From: Spisula solida
Lineage: Eukaryota; Mollusca; Bivalvia; Venerida; Mactridae
Assembly (NCBI GenBank): GCA_947247005.1
Contig: OX365946.1
Span: 45,782,734-45,846,733, forward strand
DNA length: 64,000 bases
Reading direction: 5' to 3'
Shown: positions 46,740-58,092 of the stretch, one piece after another
How positions within the stretch are numbered: position 1 is the stretch's first letter
Layout: every line of letters begins with the position of its first letter
The notes under the pieces: model-generated
What the model was told of the DNA's origin: nothing
Database searches by the model: none
Seen by the model: only the letters and a program-made list of their open reading frames with translations
Program-made: the position numbers and the translations under genes

Positions 46740-48492
46740 AACAAGAGCTGTCCACAAACAGCGCGCTCCACTATTCGCGGCGCCATGCTAGGATAGTACA
46801 ATCATTATATATTCAAAACAAAATGCTTCATAACAGCAGCATTACCCTCTGCTGTGTAGAGGTTGGGGCTTCTAAGTCGAAAAAGGGTATAATTTGGACA
46901 AATTATGCAGGACTGTTACCTACCAATGTGTAGGTCCTCTTGGTCATTGAAGGTAAACAAATAAGCATTTCTTAGTCCAAAAGGGGGCGTAATTTCAACA
47001 AAATGCACAATAGTAATCTTCTCCTGTGTAGGGGTTAAGGTCTGTACCTAAACTGTAACATTCACATTTCTAAGTCCAAAAGGGGACATAATTTCAACGA
47101 AATGCTTGATAGAGTTACCCACCCCTGTGTAGTGGTTGGGGTCATGATGGTGAACAAGTATGCAAAGTATCAAAGCAATATGCCAATACACTATGAAGAT
47201 ATTAGAGGTCAAAAAACCTGTACCTAAACTTTAACATTTGCATTTCCAAGTCCAAAAGGGGGCATAATTTCAACAAAATGCTTGATAGAGTTACCTACCC
47301 CTGTGTATGGGTTGGGGTCATGATGGAGAACAAGTATGTAAAGCAATATGTGAATGCACTTTGAAAATAATATGAACAAATGCACTGCATCCAGCGGGGA
47401 TTTCCCATCAGGTTTTTTGATAACCTGATCGAGGAAAAAAAATGACTATGGAATTTTTTGCTCAACAGAGACTATAGATCTAGACTCTGGCTGCCAGGCA
47501 GCACCACATAGAAGACCAGGCGAACAAATACTTCGAAAATAGTGTTTTCCATTCTAGGAGACGGGTTGCACAGATATTCCCTATAAATAGTTATTATAAT
47601 TTTACACTCGTCTTTTATTTGCTATTTATATTTCAATTCAACATATCCACAAGTTGGCGCGCTATGCCGTGCGACGACGTCGCGTTAACGTGCGATGACG
47701 TCGCGTTTAATGATGTGACGTCATTTCGACGTCGCCATATTGTTTTATTTACGTTGGATTAAATAAGATATGTAATTTTTAAATAATTTTCATGATTTGA
47801 ATCAGGCTTATATGCCGAAACATTATGAAAGAATATGTTAGGACTCAAAAGTTTCGTAATTTGAATACTTCTAATTTCAACCATTCACTTCTTTCGACTC
47901 CGCAATTTTCTAAACCGGAAATAACTTTTTCTAAAACGATTAGTACCGACTCGAAACTCTGAAGAACATAGGCACGTGCCTGTTACCGGTATGGGTATTT
48001 ACAATAGCCCCTATTAGAGGTGAAAAAACCTGTACCTAAACTTTAACATTTGCACTAAGTTGAAAAAAGGTGGCATAACTTCACCAAAATGCTTAATAGA
48101 GTTACCTAACCCTGTTTATAGGTTGGGGTCATGATGGTGAACATGTATGCAAAGTATCAAAGCAATATGTCAATGCACTATGAAGACATTAGAGGTCAAA
48201 AAACCTGTACCTAAACTTTAACAATTGCACTATTTGCACTAAGTATAAAAAGGGGGCATAATTTCAACAAAATGCCTGATAGACTTACCTACTCCTGCAT
48301 ATGGGTTGGGGACATGATGGCAAACAAGTATGCAAAGTATGAAAGCAATATCTCAAAGGACTTAGAGAATATAAGAGGTTAAAAAACCTGTACCTAAACT
48401 TTAACAAAAGTGTTACGCCGACGCCAACGCTGACGCCGAAGCTCGGGTGTCTGCAATAGCTCCCCTTATTCTACGAATAGTGGAGCTAAAAA
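46740..48492. mobile_element. Family C element, copy 2, reaching to 6 bases from a donor site
   Basis: Starts ACAAGAGCTGTCCACAAAC and GCTCCACTATTCGCGG, ends CTACGAATAGTGGAGCTAAA. The sequence between about 47390 and 48000, GC-richer with several GACGTCG motifs, is an unrelated insertion. The right end is only about six bases from exon w11. Confidence 0.75.
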
Positions 48493-48498
48493 TCGTAC

Positions 48499-48771
48499 CT
48501 TCAACAGTCAAAGTTATTGAGCATGTAACCACTGATGGGTTTCCATTAGTATCCCTTGCCCTGTATTCAGCAATATATGTTCCTACTGAGAGCTCCGACC
48601 CACTCTCAGCACCTTCAGTTACAGATACAAGCTCTATTGTAATCTCTTCTTCACTGTCTACGTTATCAGTGGCTTTAGGTAGGATCCAATTAGCAACTGT
48701 TGTATCCTTTCCACGTTCTAATAGCAGTAATTGGTTTTGCTGACAGCTGTACAATGTTGGTGGGACAGTAT
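48499..48771 (-). CDS. w11: HYR (hyalin repeat) exon, triplet 4
   Basis: Phase 1-1 exon of 91 codons: TVPPTLYSCQQNQLLLLE, VANWILPKATDNVDSEEEI, SVGTYIAEYRARDTNGNPS, VTCSITLTVEG. PP-x-x-x-x-C, W-x-x-P-x-A-x-D-N and Y-x-A-x-D-x-x-G-N are HYR hallmarks (an Ig-like adhesion fold paired with Sushi domains). The donor GTACGA is weak, and a transposon starts at intron position +7. Confidence 0.92.
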
Positions 48772-49527
48772 CTAAAACATAATTACTAATATATTGCACA
48801 TAAGGTCATTACAAAATCATTGCTTGATTATCAAATATTTGTCTTTAAAGGTGGGACTATTTTATAGATGTTTTTAAGTTCACTGTTATGTTCTTAGTAA
48901 GCTTTCATACTACATTAATTTGTAAATCATTTTATATTCTGTGTGATCTTTATTTATGCAAATTTCAGAAACCAACCCATTTTGCTGTTTAATGAATTAG
49001 CAGTTAAAGGTTCTACGACAGGTTTTCATGTCACTGAAGTATGTCGTTGTTTGTTTGCTTTCGACTGAGACAATATTCAGCGTTTTGGTCAATCCTTATT
49101 TTACCCTAACAGATTTGCCAATGAGCTTGAACTTCCCGGGGAAGTTTGTTGATTGATACTAGGAATCCGAGTGCGCTACTTAAGCTCTTTCCGAATAAAC
49201 TTCTTGGGTTTTCTGAATATGCCCAATAGGAAACTAACCCGTACATCTTTATTTTGGTGGGAAACTGAGTTAAGTGTCTCAGATATGACCGAGTTCCCCT
49301 ACTGAGAATCTATCGATCAATAGTCGAGAGTGCAATACTCTTGACCATGGGTTTATGAATTTGCAAGAAACTCTTCTAGTAAGGATGCCTGGAGTGAGTG
49401 TACATATTTCACTGGATTTATTCTGTTACCTCTATAACCTAAGTCAGGATCCCGGTCTCTGATCTTACAGTATTAACAGACAGGGGGCGCTAGTAGGTAG
49501 GGGCAGATAATACAGACTATCTCTTAC

Positions 49528-49710
49528 CTTGACATTGTTCAGTTGATTTTAGAACCCATTGGCCATCTTTATCACATTCAACACTGACTGGTTTTTTAAC
49601 AGAATACCCATCATTACAATGCAGATAGCAGATACTCTCATACTCATACGATGTGTCAGGACAATAGTATATTCCATTAGCTGCAGCGTCTGGCGCATTG
49701 CAAGTTATAC
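49528..49710 (-). CDS. w10: Sushi exon (triplet 4, first Sushi)
   Basis: Phase 1-1 exon of 61 codons: ITCNAPDAAANGIYYCPDTS, ICYLHCNDGYSVKKPVSVEC, GQWVLKSTEQC. Standard Sushi pattern with final tryptophan. Its acceptor (CATTTTAG) and first 23 bases are the seed of the upstream 37-bp array. Confidence 0.9.
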
Positions 49711-52335
49711 CTAAAATGTAAGATGTCTGGCGCATTGCAAGTTATACCTAAAATGAAAGATGTCTGGCGCATTGCAAGTTGTACTGTATAGCGGGTATAT
49801 TTCACGGGGGTTTAATTTTCGCTATATTCGCGGTCAACCTCGTAAATATACAAATTTCACAAAGGGAGACAATTCATGATTAAAAACATGTGATGGAGCA
49901 ATAAGAAATAAAACAACGTTGACCCAATCACTTGCAAGAAGTACTTGGGTTTAGCAAAATACGGCAATAACATAACGACTTATAATAAATCACAAAATAT
50001 AATTTGATATTAGACTCTTGTAAATATGTGTTTAAACTCTACGCATTTGTATCAAATATCAAACGTCATGTTTTCTCAACGTTAAAAGGTGTTAAGCAGG
50101 TACATCAAACTTGTTAAATTTAACGATTTTGTTTGCAAAATGTGTAAATGTTTGCCAAAAAAGTATTTGTTTGTGTTCATTTTCTAATGATCTTTAACTC
50201 AGCTATCAAACAAACTGTTCAAAATTACAGTCAAAACGAGCAATTATGAATAAAATAATCTTACTGCGTAATTTGTAAATCCTGTAAATCGTTTGCGAAT
50301 CATCAAATTTGGAAAGAAAGAAACACACGCCCTTATATTTATGTTATACCGGTGGGGAGTATATTAAGTAAATCATGGACAGGGGGTCTAAATAGTATTA
50401 TAAATACGGCTGACTTCTTATTAGACCCTGTATACCAAAGAGTTTCCTTGTGTGCCCCAACAGGATCAAACGCTTTAAATAACACAATGGCGTTATATAT
50501 TCCTGCATATCGGAAGTGTTGATTTGATTTTGCGTGAGTGAAAAATAATAGCATCGCGTTTGATCAGTTTTAAATTGTCGGACTTGTTTAATTAATTATT
50601 AATTATGGACTATGATAGCAATATGGGATTGTGAAACGTACGTATGTTCGCAATTAATCGACATTTAATGAACAATTTAATCATGATTACACACGGATTT
50701 CTTACATATTGCATTTAAGTTTTAAGCTTTCTAAATTGCCGTGTTCAGCAATCAATTTCATTTTTTTCCAAGGTGTAACTAACGTAAGATTGACCTCCCA
50801 TTTCGTGTCATTGTTTTAAATTCGCGGTCGGGGTCGTTTGCGCGAAATCAAGACAACGTGAATTCAAAAGGATCCAGATAACGCGAATAATGGACCCCAT
50901 TAAATATACCCACTATACAGTACCTAAAATGTAAGATGTCTGGCTCATTGCAAGTTATACCTAAAATGTAAGATGTCTGGCTCATTGCAAGTTATACCTA
51001 AAATATGAGACATCTGGCTCATTGCAAGTAATACCTAAAATGTCAGATGTCTGGCTCATTGCAAGTAATACCTAAAATGTAAAATGTCTGGCGCATTGCA
51101 AGTTATACCTAAAATGTAAGATGTCTGGCGCATTGCAAGTTATACCTAAAATGTAAGATGTCTGGCTCATTGCAAGTTATACCTAAAATATGAGACATCT
51201 GGCTCATTGCAAGTAATACCTAAAATGTCAGATGTCTGGCTCATTGCAAGTAATACCTAAAATGTAAAATGTCTGGCGCATTGCAAGTTATACCTAAAAT
51301 GTAAGATGTCTGGCTCATTGCAAGTAATACCTAAAATATGAGACATCTGGCTCATTGCAAGTAATACCTAAAATATGAGACATCTGGCTCATTGCAAGTA
51401 ATACCTCAAATGTAAGATGTCTGGCTCATTGCAAGTTATACCTAAAATGTAAGATGTCTGGCTCATTGCAAGTAATACGTAAAATATGAGACATCTGGCT
51501 CATTGCAAGTAATACCTAAAATGTAAGATGTCTGGCTCATTGCAAGTTATACCTAAAATGTAAGATGTCTGGCGCATTGCAAGTTATACCTAAAATGTAA
51601 GATGTCTGGCTCATTGCAAGTAATACCTAAAATATGAGACATCTGGCTCATTGCAAGTAATACCTAAAATATGAGACATCTGGCTCATTGCAAGTAATAC
51701 CTAAAATGTAAGATGTCTGGCTCATTGCAAGTTATACCTAAAATGTAAGATGTCTGGCTCATTGCAAGTAGTACCTAAAATATGAGACATCTGGCTCATT
51801 GCAAGTAATACCTAAAATGTAAGATGTCTGGCTCATTGCAAGTTATACCTAAAATGTAAGATGTCTGGCTCATTGCAAGTAATACCTAAAATATGAGACA
51901 TCTGGCTAATTGCAAGTAATACCTAAAATATGAGACATCTGGCTCATTGCAAGTAATACCTAAAATGTAAGATGTCTGGCTACCTAAAATATGAGACATC
52001 TGGCTAATTGCAAGTAATACCTAAAATATGAGACATCTGGCTCATTGCAAGTAATACCTAAAATGTAAGATGTCTGGCTCATTGCAAGTAATACCTAAAA
52101 TATGAGACATCTGGCTCATTGCAAGTAATACCTAAAATATGAGACATCTGGCTCATTGCAAGTAATACCTAAAATGTAAGATGTATGGCTCATTGCAAGT
52201 TATACCTTAAATGTAAGATGTCTGGCTCATTGCAAGTAATACCTAAAATATGACACATCTGGCTCATTGCAAGTAATACCTAAAATGTCAGATGTCTGGA
52301 TTATTACAAGTAATACCTAAAATATGAGACATCAT
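49711..52335. repeat. 37-bp acceptor-junction minisatellite of Sushi exon w10, about 40 units
   Basis: Upstream of and continuous with exon w10. On the minus strand each unit is TACATTTTAG, the acceptor, then GTATAACTTGCAATGMGCCA and GACATCTTA; the first 23 bases after the AG are the exon start. Two sub-variants (ATGTAAGATGTC and ATATGAGACATC) alternate. The array is interrupted by a TA-flanked element at 49784-50920. Retaining array sequence in the message would give a stop codon within two units. Confidence 0.95.
49784..50920. mobile_element. mariner/pogo-like element inserted in the 37-bp array
   Basis: 1,137 bp with terminal inverted repeats CTGTATAGCGGGTATATTT and, from the right end, CTGTATAGTGGGTATATTT, flanked by TA on both sides. 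The flanks GCAAGTTG-TA and TA-CCTAAAATG are the two halves of one array unit. Subterminal blocks carry CG-rich TTCGCGGTC motifs. No transposase frame. Confidence 0.85.
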
Positions 52336-52849
52336 CCAAGTTGTTTATAAGCCCCACAGTTCATTTCAAGATAGATTATTTTGCTTTCCATTGAAACAGT
52401 TGTAGTGCTTGGTCACTCAGTTTTACCCCTGTCTAATTAGCCATTTAAAAGAATGACCTCAAGCTTTGAGGGAAGAGGCAGAAAGTTTGTGTGATACAAG
52501 GAATCCAGCACACTTGCCTAATTCTTTGCAAATAGTCTCCTTGGTTCTTTTATGTTTCCGGTGTATAGCACTGACACAGGCAATAGAATCAATAAATATT
52601 TTATTTAAATCAATAATTGACATATATGTTAAGAAATGATAAATTTTCCCACCTTGGCGGATCAACTTTCTCATCCACGACACAAACCTATTATTCTCTA
52701 TATAATTATAATTCAAGGAATACCCAATCATTTTAGTGCTAACTCATTTAAGTAATCAATTGATATTTGTATATTTCAGACTGTAATCATTTGTAATATT
52801 TAAACAATAAAAAGCCAAATAGACCTAGATCTTATTGAACAAGTAATTA

Positions 52850-53125
52850 AGAATTGCAAGCAATACAGAAGTCCCCAAGCGGTTTGAAGCCATTTTCAAT
52901 GTTTCTGTTGCCATAGCAACCACAATTTTTGGTCAGAATCAAAATATTTTTAGGGGTGCATAATCCCCTTATTGCCCCCTATCCACATACCAAGTTTCAT
53001 AAACCTAGCTTGAAAACTGAATGAGTTATGTCAGGATCCAGATTTTTTGACGGACGGACTGACAGACGGAGGGCAAACCTATAGTCCCCTTCGGTCAAAA
53101 ACCGGTGGGGGACTAATAATGATAA
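52850..53125. mobile_element. Family E repeat element
   Basis: Contains TTGCCATAGCAACCACAATT, CTTATTGCCCCCTATCCA, GACGGACGGACTGACAGACG and GTCAAAAACCGGTGGGGGAC. The same blocks appear inverted at about 30770-30870. It ends about 20 bases before the donor of exon w9. Confidence 0.6.
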
Positions 53126-53144
53126 ATTAAACAGTGAACATTAC

Positions 53145-53330
53145 GTGAGCATGTGGGAGGATGGAAGCCATAGGACCATGTGCTATCATCTAAACATTCC
53201 ACATCGGATGGTTCTGATACTTCAAATCCATCTTCACAAGTATACCGACATATACTGCCATACAGCGTACCATGGCCACATACTATGGTGGCCACAACTG
53301 GAGTCCACACAGGAGATGGACATCGTATAA
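53145..53330 (-). CDS. w9: Sushi exon (triplet 3, second Sushi)
   Basis: Phase 1-1 exon of 62 codons: IRCPSPVWTPVVATIVC, YGSICRYTCEDGFEVSEPS, VECLDDSTWSYGFHPPTC. Complete Sushi. Its first 55 bases and acceptor are duplicated five times upstream. Confidence 0.9.
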
Positions 53331-53810
53331 CTGTAAAACATCAACATATTGTAAGTGACTACGGCCACATAAAATTGAGTCAACATTATGAGTCTAGACA
53401 GAAGACGGACATTGTATAACTGTAAAACATTAAAACATTGTAAGTGACTACGGCCACATAATATGGTGTCCACATTTAGAGTCCCGACAGCAGACGTACA
53501 TTGTATAACTGTAAAACATCAACATATTGTAAGTTCCATGGCCACATAAAATTGTGCCCACATTTAGAGTCCAGACAGGAGATGGACATGTATAACTGTA
53601 AAACATTAAAATATTGTAAGTTCCATGGCCACATAATATGGTGTCCACATTATGAGTCCAGACAGGAGATGGACATTGTATAACTGTAAAACATTAAAAT
53701 ATTGTAAGTGACTACGGCCACATAATATGATGTCCGCATTTAGAGTCCAGACAGCAGACGTACATTGTATAACTGTAAAACATCAACATATTGTAAGTGA
53801 CTACGACTGT
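53331..53810. repeat. About 88-bp acceptor-junction repeat of Sushi exon w9, five diverged copies
   Basis: Each unit carries, on the minus strand, the acceptor TGTTTTACAG followed by TTATACAATGTC and about 40 more bases matching the start of exon w9 (codons for CPSPVWT...TILCGHG), then about 30 bases of intron. Copies differ by several percent, so this array is older than the others. A TGA lies directly before the true acceptor in the exon frame. Confidence 0.9.
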
Positions 53811-53887
53811 AAACATGTATGGTATTAATTGGTAGTTTGGTGCCTTGGTGATAATCAATGTTATAGGTTTTACAACAAATAATAGAA

Positions 53888-54070
53888 AATCAGACAGAGA
53901 AGGCAGCACTCAACTTAATCTGCCGAGCACAGAAAACATAACAACATCACTACCACAATTACATGGCACAAAGCGCAACACACCATTTAACACATTATAG
54001 ACAAAACTTTACCATAAAAAGTATATTAAACTTTATACATTTTATCAACAACTGCAACAAATGAAGTAAA
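53888..54070. repeat. Dispersed repeat, second copy (AAGGCAGCACTCAACTTAA)
   Basis: Shares ordered blocks with 15600-15730. Unclassified and non-coding. Confidence 0.5.
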
Positions 54071-54261
54071 TAATGCCAAAATCATCCAAGTACTGTCGAG
54101 TATCGACACAACGACGTCCTTGTTCCAAAGAAAATTAAATGTTGTTGTAAGGATTTTGTCAGTATACTAAATTGATACAAAGAGTTAAATTTAAAACATT
54201 TTTTCACAGACAATAACATCAGTATAAATATGTCAGTATATTGGGTATCGTTGTATCAAGA

Positions 54262-54492
54262 CCTGGCCCTGATCTCCTGAAGCATCTCAAGTAGAAATCT
54301 CTTATCAAATTGTTCAAATCAGAGTCGGAATTTGAGATAAATCTGAAGTTTGAGCTTTTTAAATTTTACCCTTATAAACTAATAATAATGTTTTCTGTTT
54401 TGTGATGGCACTTTTGAGTCCACCTGAAAGACATATGACAATATTTGAGATAAGATGTAGCTCAGATTGAGATGTTTCGGGAGATTAAGGCC
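54262..54492. repeat. CCTGGCCCTG inverted-repeat family, copy 2
   Basis: CCTGGCCCTGATCTCCTGAA at one end and TTTCGGGAGATTAAGGCCTG at the other, with GATAAATCTGAAGTTTGAGC shared with 1014-1300. The right end is 18 bases from the donor of exon w8. Confidence 0.65.
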
Positions 54493-54510
54493 TGATTGTA
54501 CAAAGTTTAC

Positions 54511-54759
54511 CTTGAACCTCGATCTCCATTTCACAAATAGTTGGGTTTCCAGCAACATCTTTAGCCTCGTATTTCACTATAACAGTTCCTTCAATGCTTG
54601 ATCCAGAGCTAGGGCCAGATGTTTGGGTGACGGTTGGTTCTTCATCTACATTATCAGTAGCAACTGGTTCTGACCATGTAACAACTGCACTAGAATGTTG
54701 TTTATCAGCAGTTACCGTGAGTGTGTTGACACAGTCGGTAAATGATGGTGGTATGGTGT
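54511..54759 (-). CDS. w8: HYR exon, triplet 3
   Basis: Phase 1-1 exon of 83 codons: TIPPSFTDCVNTLTVTADK, VVTWSEPVATDNVDEEPTV, IVKYEAKDVAGNPTICEMEI. All HYR hallmarks are present (PP start, W-x-x-P-x-A-x-D-N, Y-x-A-x-D-x-A-G-N, C near the end). Confidence 0.95.
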
Positions 54760-55045
54760 CTGAAACAGTAGTAGACCTTCTCAAACATAAAACATAGACC
54801 AAACATAAAAGCCAAGAGACCTCCCTGCACTGCGTTCAACGAAGAATCATGTGACGCACATTTCATACCTGGTACGTAAGGAGTATTAAACGTGCGTCAC
54901 GTAATTCTTCATTGAACGACACAGGGCTGGTCATAACCCATTTTAGACATGGAAAACAAATCAGAACTTTCAAAAAACTTTGACATAACAGAAGATGAAG
55001 CCAAAGCATTACCCCCCCCCCCCATTTATTCAAAGAAGACATGTA

Positions 55046-55873
55046 CAGTGTAATCTGAGAAAACCGACACATGGGAAAACCGGAATGTTGTCCAAACCGA
55101 CCAAATATTTTGGTCCCGAAATTTCTCTTCTTAAACTCAATGTAAAAGCTGTTTGAAAAACCGGAACCTTGCAAAATCTGAATACCGACGGCTACTTTGT
55201 CCCCCAACTAGTTATAATACACACAAATCAAAGCTTAAATACCGAACAAACAAATTACCAAACAATCAATTTGTTTAATAACCCCAGGGAATGCGTGAAA
55301 ACTGTATAGAGAACCGTCGTAGTCCTCTGCTACGAAGGTGTTAATTGCCCATTTAAATCTTGTCGATAGAAGTGTAACGTAATAATTACGAAGGCGTGAT
55401 ATTTACTCTTACTCTTTACGATGAGCTCTCTTTCATGTAACACTGTGTGCTTTCAGCAGAGCGTATTGAATAAAATAGTTTAACTCGCTTTTATCTTAAT
55501 TCATGCTATGAATTGTTTGTTCTTTAGGTCTATCGTGTTTTAATATGTCCACTTAAATTTTAGTAATTTTAACGATGCGTTAATTTTACGATGACACTTT
55601 ATTTTGTGATACTTCTGATATCATCATTGACATTATAACGATTGGTATAAATAAAAGGTATTTTTGTATTTATATTTGTTATTAGAAGCCCCTTATTAAA
55701 CATCCGACACATGTTATGCACATATTGGCGCCTGATACTAAACAACACCAATCAAGGCCAACTACAACGCATTTAAGATAACAAAACAGTTGTAGTTTCA
55801 CATTACCGAACTCTTGTGAAATCCGAACAAATCAGGCGGTCTGAAGGGTGTTCGGTTTTCTCAGATTACACTG
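55046..55873. mobile_element. Tc1/mariner-type MITE with TA duplication
   Basis: 828 bp with CAGTGTAATCTGAGAAAACC and its inverted counterpart (GGTTTTCTCAGATTACACTG), flanked by TA. Subterminal copies of CCGAAC/CCGGAA and TCCGAACAAATC blocks; no transposase. Intron between w7 and w8. A run of 12 C lies just left of it (55011-55022). Confidence 0.85.
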
Positions 55874-55987
55874 TATATGTAAAAAAAATATTTTTTAGTT
55901 TGACTGAGACAGTCGTAGTGTGTGGCCTTTATTCCTGCCTAATTGCCAACGACCTCCAGCTTTGAAGAAAATCTAATGTAACTATAC

Positions 55988-56179
55988 CTCTACACTCGGG
56001 AGAGTTGAATACTGCCCATGTCTGGTCAGCCTTACAACGAGCATACGAAGATTTTTGCTGTAAGGTAAAGCCCTCGTCACATACTGGGAAACAAAACGAG
56101 TTGAAAGGAAATGTCGTTAGACCCAGGCAATCATAATACCCATTTAAAGGAGCACTTGGTCCTGCAGGGCAGAGCTTCT
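55988..56179 (-). CDS. w7: Sushi exon (triplet 3, first Sushi)
   Basis: Phase 1-1 exon of 64 codons: KLCPAGPSAPLNGYYDC, NSFCFPVCDEGFTLQQKS, RCKADQTWAVFNSPEC. Sushi pattern with tryptophan before the last cysteine. It contains no internal methionine codon. Acceptor TTTCTTTCAG is strong. Confidence 0.9.
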
Positions 56180-56216
56180 CTGAAAGAAATAATAAATTGT
56201 ACCTACATCAGTGGGG

Positions 56217-56480
56217 TGGAATTCACAAAGCATCTTAAGGAAAAACTTAAATATTTTGACTTAAGTTAAAAACTGAGCTGCACATAATTCCTAAGAAACA
56301 ATGAATAACCTATGCGTTATTTGTGGTTATTGTTGATTTTTACATAATTCTTCTAAACTATGTAAATTATTGATGATCTTGATTTACCTGTTTAGCTGAT
56401 ACACTAACGGAAATTTTAAGATTTTAAGAAAATTCTAAGTTTCCCTTTAAGATTGGACATGTATATATGGCTATGAGAAT
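56217..56480. repeat. Possible MITE with inverted AAGATTTTAAG/CTTAAG blocks
   Basis: GGAATTCACAAAGCATCTTA at the left and inverted TAAG-rich blocks to the right suggest a decayed inverted-repeat element. Weak call; no second copy seen. Confidence 0.3.
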
Positions 56481-56581
56481 ACTTCTTCAGAGCATTTTCA
56501 AGCGCATGTATAAGCAATGGGTATTGTATAACTTATTTACGATCAACTTTAATTGAATCAATAAAAGCTAAGGGTACTTAC

Positions 56582-56761
56582 CTATACATTCCAACGAACT
56601 TACTGACCATGAACCATCCTGTAAACATTCTGTTTCATCCAGTCCATTAGCCTGGTAGCCTTCATCACATTTCAATGTACATTTACTACCGTATATAGAA
56701 TCAGCAGTGCACATCATTTCTCCGTATGCTGTGGTTGGTACGTACACAGGACATTCAATCA
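56582..56761 (-). CDS. w6: Sushi exon (triplet 2, second Sushi)
   Basis: Phase 1-1 exon of 60 codons: IECPVYVPTTAYGEMMC, YGSKCTLKCDEGYQANGLD, ECLQDGSWSVSSLEC. A textbook Sushi exon length and pattern. Confidence 0.95.
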
Positions 56762-57399
56762 CTGAAAAAATCCATATAAACTATCAAAAAACATCGATTG
56801 ATATCACTATATATGACTACTGCAATGTTAACTTATATAGATTACAACATTTTTCTGATTTGGCGGCCATTTTATCTGCCATTTTGTTAGCCATTTTGTT
56901 AGCCATTTTGATTATTCTCAAAGCTGTTTGTTCAGAATGTGTTGAATTTTTGTTCATGAGACTAACAATAAAATACTTTATACTCTTGTATATTGTTGTA
57001 AACCTAGAAAATTAAAGAAATATGTATGTTTTCCATTGTTTGGCAGCCATCTTGGTGACCATCTTGAATGTACATGTATCAAAATGCTCAATGATGACAA
57101 CTTTGCATCCTTTGATTTCTAAGAAGGGAAATGTTAAAGAACCGTTATATGTAAAAACTGTCTTGTGCATACTCATAATCTTGGTAAGGCTACTGTTTGG
57201 TATTTGGCATACCGATTAGATGAACTCTTTTCTGCTAAACACCTATATTCATAATACCTTTTGTATGTTTTAATAAGCGGGAAGTATTCACCTCAATCTT
57301 GTAATATATTCATGCATAATGGTCAGAATCATGTCAAATTCTCCATGCTATACGACTAGCACAAGTGATGTGGTGATGTAATATGCAATAATATCCCAC
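56762..57399. other. Intron w5-w6
   Basis: No exon found. A short direct repeat of GCCATTTTGTTA lies near 56870-56905 with no further structure. Confidence 0.5.
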
Positions 57400-57666
57400 C
57401 TTGAACCTGCAGTCTATACACACACATTGAAGAAGGATTTCCAGCATTGTCTTTAGCTTGAAATTCCACGGTTTCTATTGTGTCAGCATAAATGGTGTCT
57501 CCTACTTCTGGCCCATGCAGTTTGGTAACAACAGGAGACAGATCAATATTGTCAGTAGCTAATGGTTGTGTATAATCTATGGTCGCTCTACGCGTTCCTT
57601 TGATTGCATCGAAAGTAAGAACAACCCCATTTTCACCGCAGGTAGGAAAAGTTGGTGGCTCCTTGT
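57400..57666 (-). CDS. w5: HYR exon, triplet 2
   Basis: Phase 1-1 exon of 89 codons: KEPPTFPTCGENGVVLTFDA, RATIDYTQPLATDNIDLSP, VEFQAKDNAGNPSSMCVYRL. HYR pattern with Y in place of the usual W at the second hallmark (TIDYTQPLATDN). Confidence 0.93.
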
Positions 57667-58092
57667 CTGAAAGTATGTTGTTAAGGTCATTACATTTTAA
57701 TCACTTCAATAAACAGCTGGACCCATTCATTTTGAAGCCAGTATCAAACCTACTTTGTCTTGATTATATACATAATCCATTAAAATAAAAGGAAGATTTA
57801 CAAAATTTTCAATTGCTTAAGAACTGTTGCCATACAGGTATTCCTTAAAATGGTCGCTTAAAAGAGGTGGCAGCTCACTTCAGGAGACCACTTGCAAAGG
57901 TTCAACTGCCTGCATGTACATGACATTCTATAAGTAAAGGTAAAGGCTTTGTTAATTATCGAGTCACCCCTATTGAAAGGGCCAGCCAATTTGACATATG
58001 AGACACCTATATTTCGTGCGCACAGTACCTCCCGAAGCTCTTTTCTTTAATTATATTGCATGTAAATTGCGGATATCTACAAAAGAGTTTAC

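Noticed and set aside
47640..47760. GC-rich patch with several GACGTCG motifs, possible promoter or CpG island
   Set aside because: Too short, inside an insertion within a transposon, and with no associated start exon in either direction.
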